Origin: Propionibacteriaceae bacterium
Lineage (GTDB): Bacteria; Actinomycetota; Actinomycetes; Propionibacteriales; Propionibacteriaceae
Assembly: GCA_031262845.1 (NCBI GenBank)
Contig: JAISGZ010000139.1
Coordinates: forward strand, 1-19,850
DNA: 19,850 nucleotides
Direction: 5' to 3'
How positions within the stretch are numbered: position 1 is the first letter of the stretch; each line of letters opens with the position of its first letter. The position numbers and the translations under genes are program-made. This document shows positions 9,101 to 13,891 of this stretch, in pieces. The notes under the pieces were generated by a model. That model had not been told where the DNA came from, made no database searches, and saw only the letters and a program-made list of their open reading frames with translations.

Positions 9101-11612
9101 CCCGGCGCAGTGGCCACCGGTACCCGTTGGACCGGTCAGCGCCGCCGAGCCCTACCCGACGGCCAGCCAACTTGATGCCCAGACCAACGCCGGTTTCGGC
9201 CCACCCGGTTGGGCAGGCGCACCGCCGGCGGCCTGGCCGGCTGGCTACGGTGGTCGTCCGCCGACCTGGACCGCAGCTGGTGGTCCGGCCTACAACGGAC
9301 CCGCGCCCACGGCCGGTTGGAACCAGAACCCGTGGGCGGCTGCGGCGGCTTACTGGCCCGACGCCGCCCCACCCGAGTACTGGGCCGCGCCTGGTTCCTA
9401 CCCCGGTTGGCCGGGTTACGCCGCTCTACCACCATCACCGTGGACCGAGGCTCAGAATGGTCTGCCCTGGCCCGCTCCCTATCGGGCTCAGCCGACTCCG
9501 CCGTGGACCGGCTGGGGTCCCGCCAACCAAGCCCCGGCCTGGCCGTCTCAACCACCCCCGGGCTACTCGACCGCCTGGCCCGGTTCGACCGCCGCCAGTT
9601 GGTCCCAACCAGCCGGTTACCCCCCAGCCGCCGCACCCCAACCAGCGCCGACTTGGCCGCCCGCCACCGCGCCTTCTCGGCCAGGCCCGGCCGAACCACC
9701 GTCGACGAGCACGACCCGACCGGTCCAACCAACCTCGATCCAACCTCTGCGGCGCGGCGCGGAGAGCCTCGGTACCCGGGCCCGGAATCGTCCCGGCGCA
9801 CCACCGGTGGCGCCGCCCGTGGCCCCGACCGCCCCCGGTCCTGGCCTTGGCCAACGTGATCGGGGCTTGCCCAATCGGCCTGGACGCCCACCCACCGGCA
9901 CCGCCGGTCCACCGGTTGCCCCCCCAGTCAGCCGAACTGCTCCAGACAGTCGAACCGGCCAACCACCTCAGCCACCGAGTCGCGGCACTCGCCCCCAACG
10001 GCCACCGGCCAACCCAGCCGCCGCGCCCACCACCGCCCGTGCCACCGCGCCCAGCGGGCAGCGCCGGCCACCATCGGAACCTTTACCGCCACCACCACCG
10101 CCACGGGCCTGGGCTCCCGGTACGCGGCCAGGACCGGGACCAGCTGGCCAAGGTGGTACGACCGCCCGGCCGCCCCAGGCGCCAAACCAGCGCCCGACCC
10201 GCCCGGCGACTCGGCCAACGACCCGGCCACCCGGTCCAGTACCTCCAGCCAACGGGCCAGTTCACCCACCCAACAGCCGGGCAACTAGGCCGCCTGCGTC
10301 CCAGCCCGGTCCCCAATCCTCGGCTGGCCTGACCGGTTTACCCACCCAACCGACCGGTCAACCATCAGCCCGGCCTCGTCCTCAGTCACCTCGGCCACCG
10401 GCTCAGTCGGCCCGCCCGCCACAGTCAGGGCCACTGATCACGGGTCTGCCGCCGACGACTGGCCCAACCCGGACTAACCTCCCCCCCACGACTGGCCCAG
10501 CCAGAACCAACCTGCCACCGACGAGCGGCCAAGCCCGGACCAACTTCCCCCCGACGACAGGCCAAGCCCAGACCAACCTGCCGCCCACCACTGGCCCCAC
10601 CCGGACCAACTTCCCGCCCACAACCGGCCAAGCTCGAACCAACCTGCCACCGACGTCACGCCGCCCCGCATCCCGGCCGGGAACCCAACTACCACCGATG
10701 CCGACCGACCGCCCTGCCCGGCCACCTCGGGTCGCCCCGCCACCACCGGTCGATACCACGCAACGCCCCTTGCTACCACCCGAAACTGGGCAACGTCCGG
10801 CTCGTCCGGCCCGGACCGGCGTGACCGCTGGCGGTCCAGCGCCCAGAGCCACCACCCGGCCAGCCCAAACTGGTGTGACCGCTGGCGGCCCAGCCCCTGG
10901 AGTAGCTTCCTGGTCAACCCAGACTGGTCAACCACCAGCCTCAACCGGTCAACCACCCGCGACCGGTCAACCACCGGCTCCGACTCCCGGCACCACCTCC
11001 CGCTCTCACCCGACCAGCCGCCTGACCAGGCCTAATGCCGGTCAGCGAAGCAGTCGCCAAGGTGGCCAACCAGCCCCCGGCTCGACCGTTGGACCAACCC
11101 GGCCGGCCGCACCCCACCCCCCAGGCGCGCCAACCAGACCAGCCGCTCCTCAACCCACGGGCACAGCACCTAACCAGCGGCCACCAGCCACCAGCCGAGG
11201 CCCGGTCGGCGCCGCCCAACCACCAACTCGCCCCGGTGCAACCACGCCCCGCCCGCCCGCCACCGGTAGTAGCGGCCGCCCGACTCAGCGCTCAGCCTCA
11301 GCCGGTGGGGGCCGTCACGCCGCCTCGACCACCCGCTCCGGCCAGCCGTGGCCGAAACCACTGGTCCCCGCCCCACCAGGCACCGTGCCAACCTCGTCGG
11401 TGGTCGCCGACGTCGAAGATTCCGGTTCCCTGACACCGCTGCTTGATAAGCTGTTATTCGATCTCGACCTGACGCAGTCATCGCCCTCCCGGCAAAGTTT
11501 CCACGACCTGCCGGCCAGCCCTTCGTCCAGTAGCCGCCGCCGTCCCGAAGACACCGGGTCGATCACCCAAGCTTCGATCCGTCGGCTGTGGGAGGAAGGG
11601 AACCAGCGGTGA
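3159..11612 (+). CDS. ABC-2-type ATPase fused to a ~2,500-residue disordered tail
   Basis: A 2,817-residue protein. Residues 1 to about 295 are an ABC ATPase of the actinobacterial ABC-2 exporter type: Walker A GSIGAGKT (34-41), signature region FSRSMNQR (128-135), Walker B LLDEP (Asp152, Glu153), D-loop AGLD, and the customary C-terminal SLDEAYQALT. The signature glycine is Ser, and the H-switch His is Arg185 (TSRDLNQ), so hydrolysis may be weak. The rest is low-complexity: an acidic Ala/Pro/Glu/Asp segment, a long Thr/Ser/Pro/Asp segment with many xPW motifs, a Trp/Tyr/Gly/Pro segment (1949-2168), a basic Pro/Arg segment with repeats, and a C-terminal cap. GTG3159 has AGGA at 3148-3151. The extended frame back to 3033 is unlikely to be coding. 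The stop overlaps the permease start (GTGA), which argues that the whole frame is translated. The tail's function is unknown; a scaffold is inferred. Confidence 0.88.
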   Translation: MIETRHLTKVFGSVRAVDDLTMSVRAGLVTGYLGSIGAGKTATLRLIVGLDRPTSGKVLVNGHPYAHHKAPMHEVGLLLDNSVAHPGRTARSHLRALAATHRIKPNRVDTVIEMAGLQAVARQRVSTFSRSMNQRLGIATALLGDPDTVLLDEPLAGLDPDGVDWARSLVKYLAGEGRTVFVTSRDLNQLSDLADHLIIVRHGELVADAPTAELIAQLSGTVTRVSSPQANVMAAFFRRYGYEAILNPAETTVKIIGLAPSQVGAYAAGHGWVIHELSSEQRSLDEAYQALTAEDSQLSLEPQTMPPLVQAEPDDDFTVTGDLIDDTVTDLTAGPATIELTPEEAAAALDDQPEWPDDDRLSDAGTSAESWGTSDEPAWAGRAEPSEPASDPSEAAADQVDLDEPVAEGTVIVTPADDTQADDVPWFHSPVSISADQPAGLGPAWSEADGADWPSADSWFPPAPATGDLAGSIPAVGLGIPVAGAGANDDAAADLANFTESGEVGTPLSPTAGPAFAGPPPIAVVPGPPVEPLVSTAPARFAPPASYASIGASVSSPWSPPSPPPSVHSVEPDTRKTAEARPLSGPSEGPATLATAESVASFHPAEPTAVSARETPAATVTDSSVIPVTAAPVPAAPATPIFGPAAASTPVFGPAAASMTRQAPAFGPAAAQSSSSGPVTSNSASSGTDQAVASSASSGTEPPTRSPAAQFAEPTASHPTALATELTASGPATPEPLTPIPATPNSSWLNLADDSSAKTALPVNSWPPAASSATDSGPTDESDIIPTPAAVPSSTAWPVSNITPNSVDRPISDVTTNSVAGQVPDMTPPPAAEPTYPVDDLDNYLGPLTQALPTPTYPLPKPDHASIRQTDSTPPTETSPEWTGLTSLTGTSAAQPVTPTPVTSAAGKAFPQFDPTPTPDSAAPISPALNGWDPLAPILPMEAVVNPPSDFASQVVWPNAHDDSPQPVSARVQHLIDEPWTPPSTALPSLLPRAGWDADIPADPFDTARLDTWESRPLIGGHRSSDEPLTTSDPSHRDFSGLSADSHLTDEPTTTGDRPGQNSLGLSSDLHLTDGPTALSDRPDLDFSRLNGGNQPTDELTPSLNPPTATGDLGPTPSLSELLVPILNHDQTASEPLTAAALDAITASSATGIDPVQTTPKPSALRSDSLTTSPTLSTSPTEASNSSANSPKPTLQTGLPNPATTSSTVVSTPSADTTETPSDRTGLTDVAPPVSPHSPLVAPPTAVADVTFPTADQTSPVQTDTDQINTDHNAEPSADTIAPLSASSAPAPNPTGDTSHDQASSPASLATLDDAQSAPADDQATGLIWDPAPPSASSRIQHLLDEPWEPPDSFLPALSPTSAVTPTPPADEPLTTTPASEHASTPRIAVPPTIIPPTPPIPLTPPIPPIPLTPPVPPTPPTSSAPPSAAAPVTSWLDKPDDQPAAASLADDLTVALPTTALPSVAWPNTATQAETVALPPPATADAPTVALPESAVSSSRGPATHLAEPLPGLSPSVWSASDTTNLLPTPPLSSTTPTPELAWSAADSPSSPASPDQVGRPDEVGRPTEADLRFAAQPEATQELSATIPVNPTLTESIQAGRTLAELWAGPTTAASASTDLAAEPWPVLTPTEPWRPASPSSGPAEPLDSTTAELPDLASAETSTSAPAKPPTSAQNVADLTSTSDDTAASDLSTTTHPISTRPTAATGDAPEPLATTATTEPFPATSDTEGATTGSAIGASDHTPDTSTTAPATDSPWIALANAAGPADDPWTSLIRTVDPQAQPWDGQATSITPDQTPAAGAAQPTVPLSSVPPTVASSQFTGTAATDSATRWPPASSHFSDDDRPTQPLRLSDFDHSQTPERQASSSQWLAQSWEPDATGPERVVPAAPTAPTQSSDPWAAVAVPTSGWSDPAAEADPYDPTGRQPTLYDVTATPPAAPATVSQPSWPPADTSAWPSTQAGAVPPSAYRAPNAAYPAPAQWPPVPVGPVSAAEPYPTASQLDAQTNAGFGPPGWAGAPPAAWPAGYGGRPPTWTAAGGPAYNGPAPTAGWNQNPWAAAAAYWPDAAPPEYWAAPGSYPGWPGYAALPPSPWTEAQNGLPWPAPYRAQPTPPWTGWGPANQAPAWPSQPPPGYSTAWPGSTAASWSQPAGYPPAAAPQPAPTWPPATAPSRPGPAEPPSTSTTRPVQPTSIQPLRRGAESLGTRARNRPGAPPVAPPVAPTAPGPGLGQRDRGLPNRPGRPPTGTAGPPVAPPVSRTAPDSRTGQPPQPPSRGTRPQRPPANPAAAPTTARATAPSGQRRPPSEPLPPPPPPRAWAPGTRPGPGPAGQGGTTARPPQAPNQRPTRPATRPTTRPPGPVPPANGPVHPPNSRATRPPASQPGPQSSAGLTGLPTQPTGQPSARPRPQSPRPPAQSARPPQSGPLITGLPPTTGPTRTNLPPTTGPARTNLPPTSGQARTNFPPTTGQAQTNLPPTTGPTRTNFPPTTGQARTNLPPTSRRPASRPGTQLPPMPTDRPARPPRVAPPPPVDTTQRPLLPPETGQRPARPARTGVTAGGPAPRATTRPAQTGVTAGGPAPGVASWSTQTGQPPASTGQPPATGQPPAPTPGTTSRSHPTSRLTRPNAGQRSSRQGGQPAPGSTVGPTRPAAPHPPGAPTRPAAPQPTGTAPNQRPPATSRGPVGAAQPPTRPGATTPRPPATGSSGRPTQRSASAGGGRHAASTTRSGQPWPKPLVPAPPGTVPTSSVVADVEDSGSLTPLLDKLLFDLDLTQSSPSRQSFHDLPASPSSSSRRRPEDTGSITQASIRRLWEEGNQR
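5082..5171 (+). repeat. Three FGPAAA hexapeptide units in the tail
   Basis: The peptide FGPAAA is encoded at 5082-5099, 5112-5129 and 5154-5171, in frame within the giant tail. Codon choice differs between copies (for example gga/ggt/ggc for Gly), so the peptide is conserved rather than being a fresh DNA duplication. Phe-Gly units in disordered chains often act as weak interaction sites, as in FG-repeat proteins. That comparison is only an analogy here. Confidence 0.7.
6063..6107 (+). repeat. Trp-containing motif, copy A (SARVQHLIDEPWTPP)
   Basis: Residues 969-983 of the giant ATPase read SARVQHLIDEPWTPP and continue with xxxLPxL. A near-identical motif recurs about 1.1 kb downstream at 7170-7211. 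It stands out from the surrounding simple sequence because it has mixed composition (Arg, Gln, His, Leu, Asp, Glu, Trp) and could form a short helix. It is probably a short linear interaction motif. Confidence 0.75.
6222..6476 (+). repeat. Tandem 24-25-residue repeat in the tail, about 3.5 copies
   Basis: Units start at 6222 (25 codons), 6297 (24 codons), 6369 (24 codons) and 6441 (partial). Each opens with H/Q-x-T/S-D/S and an EP or GP pair, followed by a Thr/Ser stretch, D-R-P or D-P, and then F/L-S-x-L. The copies have diverged widely at DNA level, which suggests an old duplication kept at protein level. Confidence 0.65.
7170..7211 (+). repeat. Trp-containing motif, copy B (SRIQHLLDEPWEPP)
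   Basis: From about residue 1338 the tail reads SRIQHLLDEPWEPP followed by DSFLPALSP. This matches copy A at 6063-6107 at nearly every position, with conservative Val/Ile and Ile/Leu swaps. Both copies also have a V/I-I/V-W segment 13-20 residues upstream. Confidence 0.75.
7352..7403 (+). repeat. Exact 25-nt direct repeat (27-nt period) in a polyproline stretch
   Basis: Identical 25-nt copies occupy 7352-7376 and 7379-7403. They encode two copies of a PPIPLTPP-type unit in a strongly Pro-rich stretch likely to form a polyproline II helix. Perfect nucleotide identity suggests a recent in-frame, slippage-type duplication of nine codons, showing that the tail is still changing length. Confidence 0.8.
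9003..9662 (+). other. Trp/Tyr/Gly/Pro/Ala-rich segment of the giant tail
   Basis: About 220 residues (1949-2168) contain roughly 19 Trp and 12 Tyr spaced by Pro, Ala, Gly and Ser, with almost no charged residues. Typical units are AWPS, GWAG, PWTE, YWPD and GYST. This stickers-and-spacers composition resembles aromatic-rich low-complexity regions that self-associate. The block is sharply different from the Thr/Ser/Asp-rich block before it and the Arg/Pro-rich block after it. Confidence 0.8.
10443..10658 (+). repeat. Tandem 11-residue (33-nt) repeats, about 6.5 copies
   Basis: In-frame units with consensus N-L/F-P-P-T-T/S-G-P/Q-A/T-R-T begin at 10443, 10476, 10509, 10542, 10575, 10608 and 10641 (partial). 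Most carry an Arg (one has Gln), so the array presents evenly spaced positive charges. Third-position differences between copies show the peptide is conserved despite DNA divergence. There are no unrelated spacers, so this is a coding minisatellite. Confidence 0.9.
10815..10979 (+). repeat. TGVTAGGPAP (x2) and TGQPPA (x3) repeats
   Basis: The decapeptide TGVTAGGPAP is encoded at 10815-10844 and again at 10869-10898. The hexapeptide TGQPPA follows at 10923-10940, 10944-10961 and 10962-10979. All are in frame in the basic Pro/Arg/Thr/Gly-rich part of the tail and have synonymous differences between copies. Confidence 0.75.
11394..11609 (+). other. C-terminal cap of the giant ATPase with a duplicated ED(S/T)GS(L/I)T motif
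   Basis: The last 72 residues leave the Pro-rich style. EDSGSLT (from 11415, residue 2753) runs into the amphipathic, Leu-rich LLDKLLFDLDL. EDTGSIT (from 11547, residue 2797) runs into QASIRRLWEEG near the C-terminus. Each pairs an acidic/Ser/Thr motif with a predicted helix, the first acidic-hydrophobic and the second basic-hydrophobic. They look like docking or capping elements, but no known domain is recognised. Confidence 0.6.
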
Positions 11613-12472
11613 ATCCGTACGCCTCAGTCGGGCCGATCCGTCTGTCTCTGATCGGGATCATCCGGTCGGAGTGGATCAAGTTCGCGTCCTTGCGAACCAA
11701 CCACTTGGTGCTGAGTTTCTTCATCATCGTGTCGGTCGGCTTCAACGCCATTCTGTGCTTCGGCCTCTACCGAAATGGCAACACCGACGACTTGGCCGGT
11801 TTGCATATCTCCGAGTTGATCGCCCAAATGACGATCATGGTCGGCACCTTGGTCAGCGGCGTCCTCGGCGTCCTCAGCATGACCCACGAGTACTCATCCG
11901 GGCTGATCCGATCGTCCTTCACGGCCGTGCCCCGGCGGCTCCCCGTAGTGGTCGGCAAAGCCGTCATCCTCATCATCACCGCCAGTGTCACGAGCCTCGT
12001 AGCCATCGCCCTGTCTTACTTGGCGGCCTGGATGTTCTTACGTGGCACGGGCGTCGATTTGAGTTTTTACGCCGGTGAAAACGGCCGCATCCTCGGTGGT
12101 GTCGTCCTCTACGTTGTCACGGTGACTCTGCTCGGCCTCATGGTCGGCAGTTTGATTCACACCACGCCCGGCGCCTTGGCCGTCATCATCGCCGTGGCCT
12201 TCGTCCTCCCGCTCGGCGCCGATCTGCTCCACAACCTGGCCGTCAATTCCGCGCCGGGCGGCTATGCCCTCTGGCAGCGACTGATTTTCTACGCCATTGA
12301 GTTGTTGCCGACCGAAGCCGGTGAACCCCTGGTGACCTGGGCTGGCACGACCAGCGATCTGACGCCGTCACTTCACCTCGGGATTATCGGCGGTGTCGCC
12401 GTCATGTGGGCCTGGGTCCTGGTGTTCGCCATCCCAGCCCTGATCCGGTTGCGGGTGCGCGACGTCGCCTGA
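11609..12472 (+). CDS. ABC-2-type transporter permease
   Basis: A 287-residue integral membrane protein, predicted partner of the upstream ATPase and so the membrane half of an exporter of unknown substrate. The N-terminal cytoplasmic SEWIKFASLRT segment is typical of actinobacterial ABC-2 permeases and probably forms the coupling helix. Six hydrophobic segments follow at roughly residues 33-55, 70-95, 110-140, 160-185, 190-215 and 250-280, with a short basic C-terminus (RLRVRDVA). Start GTG11609 is chosen because it overlaps the upstream stop by four bases (GTGA) and has a GGAGGAAGGG ribosome-binding region at 11591-11600. GTG11588 lies further inside the upstream gene and lacks that site. 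The overlap implies translational coupling to the end of the giant tail, 7.5 kb after the ATPase domain. BcrB-like and drug-exporter permeases share this layout, so substrate cannot be assigned. Confidence 0.88.
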   Translation: MNPYASVGPIRLSLIGIIRSEWIKFASLRTNHLVLSFFIIVSVGFNAILCFGLYRNGNTDDLAGLHISELIAQMTIMVGTLVSGVLGVLSMTHEYSSGLIRSSFTAVPRRLPVVVGKAVILIITASVTSLVAIALSYLAAWMFLRGTGVDLSFYAGENGRILGGVVLYVVTVTLLGLMVGSLIHTTPGALAVIIAVAFVLPLGADLLHNLAVNSAPGGYALWQRLIFYAIELLPTEAGEPLVTWAGTTSDLTPSLHLGIIGGVAVMWAWVLVFAIPALIRLRVRDVA

Positions 12473-12507
12473 GACCGACCGACGCCCGTTCCGATTTCAC
12501 GGTCAAA

Positions 12508-12560
12508 TGACGGGATTGAGACTGTTGTCAGCCTTCACCGCCGTCAGACCATCATTTTTT
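12508..12560 (+). terminator. Possible weak terminator after the ABC permease
   Basis: TGACGG (12508-12513) and CCGTCA (12541-12546) are perfect inverted 6-mers around a 27-nt loop that can hold a small inner stem (CTG/CAG). Six consecutive T residues follow at 12555-12560. The T-run starts 9 nt after the stem, and the loop is long, so this is tentative. Confidence 0.3.
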
Positions 12561-12699
12561 GCTCCCCTGATACAGGCTCCCGTGACACATCCAAATCCGC
12601 TGCGACTGCCGCCGACTTTGGCACCAGTCTCAGCCGTCTCAGACCAGCGCCGGCGCCAACACCTGAACACCGTCGGATCAGTACCACCACCATCTCCCC

Positions 12700-12705
12700 T
12701 ATCCT
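12700..12705 (+). promoter_or_regulatory. -10 box TATCCT for a leaderless CDF mRNA
   Basis: TATCCT fits the actinobacterial TANNNT -10 pattern and ends 6 nt before GTG12712. This places the transcription start at or next to the start codon. No Shine-Dalgarno sequence precedes the GTG, which agrees with leaderless initiation, common in actinobacteria. A -35 box is not evident. Confidence 0.5.
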
Positions 12706-12711
12706 GAAGCC

Positions 12712-13665
12712 GTGTCTCATAGTCATGGCCATCACCTCCCCGCCACCAATTTGACCAAGTTCGCCTGGTTGTCGATTGCCGCCGCCGTGGTCACGATTGG
12801 GCTCAAGACCGCGGCCTGGTGGGTCACGGGTTCGGTCGGCCTGTTATCCGACGCCACCGAATCACTGGTCAACTTGGCAGCCGCCGTCTTAGCCCTCTTT
12901 GTCCTGAGGGTTGCCGCCCGCCCACCCGACAGCACCCACCATTTCGGTCACGCCAAAGCCGAGTATTTCTCGGCCGCCGTCGAAGGCGTCATGATCTTCA
13001 TCGCCGCCGTCATCATCGTCGCCAGCGCCGTTCGCCGCCTGCTCAACCCCCAACCGCTGAGCGACCTCGGTATCGGCCTGATCGTCGCGGTCGCCGCCTC
13101 GGTCGTCAACGGCGTGGTCGGTGTCATCTTGCTCCGAGCGGGCCGCCGCCATCGCTCGATCACGCTGACCGCCGACGGTAAACATCTCTGGACCGATGTC
13201 GTCACGACCGCCGGTGTCCTCATCGGGCTTGGCCTCGTCACCCTGACCGGGTGGGAGTGGCTCGACCCGGTGGTCGCCATCCTGGTCGGCGCCAACATCA
13301 TCTGGACCGGTTTCCGGCTCATCCACGGCGCCGGCGGCGGGTTGATGGACCGGACGCTGTCCGCGGCCGACAACCAAACCATCGCCGAAGCCTTGGCCCA
13401 GCAGACCGACGATGATGTCAGCTTCCACGGCCTGCGCACCCGCCAGTCGGGCCGAGTCCGGTTCGCCACGGTCGACATGCTGGTGCCCGGCAACTGGACC
13501 GTCCGCCAAAGTCACGACCGCCTCGAAGAGGTCCAGACGGCCGTCAAGGCGGTCCTGCCCGACCTCGACGTGACTGTCCATCTCGAACCCCGCGAAGATC
13601 CTCGCTCGTACGGCGAATATCCAGTCGAAGTGCCGATTCCGGACGACCCAAATTTGCAGCCGTAA
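12712..13665 (+). CDS. Cation diffusion facilitator family transporter
   Basis: A 317-residue inner-membrane divalent-cation/proton antiporter of the CDF family (FieF/CzcD-like), likely exporting Zn, Fe, Mn or a related ion. Seen: a His-rich N-terminus (SHSHGHH) that may bind metal, six hydrophobic helices in the first 205 residues, the FGHAKAEY signature after helix 2, and a C-terminal cytoplasmic domain ending in acidic and His-containing segments. Helix 5 holds the metal-site pair His158-x3-Asp162 (HLWTD). The helix 2 pair is Glu50-x3-Asn54 (ESLVN) instead of the Asp-x3-Asp of FieF, which may alter ion choice. Start GTG12712 is set by the His-rich N-terminus and the -10 box just upstream. 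The 239-bp gap from the permease and the separate promoter suggest a single-gene unit. Metal specificity cannot be read from sequence. Confidence 0.92.
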   Translation: MSHSHGHHLPATNLTKFAWLSIAAAVVTIGLKTAAWWVTGSVGLLSDATESLVNLAAAVLALFVLRVAARPPDSTHHFGHAKAEYFSAAVEGVMIFIAAVIIVASAVRRLLNPQPLSDLGIGLIVAVAASVVNGVVGVILLRAGRRHRSITLTADGKHLWTDVVTTAGVLIGLGLVTLTGWEWLDPVVAILVGANIIWTGFRLIHGAGGGLMDRTLSAADNQTIAEALAQQTDDDVSFHGLRTRQSGRVRFATVDMLVPGNWTVRQSHDRLEEVQTAVKAVLPDLDVTVHLEPREDPRSYGEYPVEVPIPDDPNLQP

Positions 13666-13693
13666 CTGCAGGTCTTGAACGATTCTCGAAAAA

Positions 13694-13711
13694 GTGCAGT
13701 CATATCTGCAC
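13694..13711. promoter_or_regulatory. Perfect inverted repeat GTGCAG-N6-CTGCAC upstream of ackA
   Basis: A perfect dyad with 6-bp arms (13694-13699 and 13706-13711) separated by TCATAT. A further CTGCAG half-site lies at 13666-13671, next to the CDF stop codon. A TTGAAC hexamer at 13675-13680 sits upstream and could be a -35 box. The spacing is like a Crp/GlxR-type operator, but the arm sequence is not the TGTGA/TCACA consensus. There is no T-tract, so a terminator is unlikely. The regulator is unknown. Confidence 0.45.
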
Positions 13712-13850
13712 GATTGCGGGCGGGCCGCATGGCCAACGGCACCAACCTGAGAACAACCCGCCCCCGGGAACCGCCAGCCCCCATCTCACTCCCTACCACC
13801 AGCGGTCCCGCAGCGTGGCAATACCGTACGGCTGAGCGGCTGGGGTGGAC

Positions 13851-13856
13851 TATCGT
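13851..13856 (+). promoter_or_regulatory. Candidate -10 box TATCGT for ackA
   Basis: TATCGT matches TANNNT and lies about 36 bp before GTG13892, giving a predicted 5' leader of about 29 nt. An AAAGGG ribosome-binding site falls in that leader at 13878-13883. No clear -35 box is seen at 17-18 bp. Confidence 0.35.
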
Positions 13857-13891
13857 TGAGGCGTCCATCGTCAGGCGAAAGGGAAAAGTCC

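Noticed and set aside
9052..10332. Long alternative plus-strand frame (426 codons) inside the tail
   Set aside because: Its product is a featureless Pro/Arg-rich shadow of a G+C-rich region. The main frame is continuous through it and ends with a coupled overlap to the permease.
10443..10658. 33-nt repeats suggesting a CRISPR array
   Set aside because: Units abut with no unrelated spacers, vary at third codon positions and stay in frame with the giant protein, so they are coding repeats.
4050..11612. The tail as several separate genes or a secreted mucin-like protein
   Set aside because: There is no internal stop, no signal peptide or anchor motif, and no spacing that suggests gene boundaries. 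The frame is continuous with the ATPase domain and overlaps the permease start.
12507..12707. Small open frame (66 codons) between permease and CDF gene
   Set aside because: No ribosome-binding site, unusual residue composition, and it overlaps the likely terminator and the CDF promoter.
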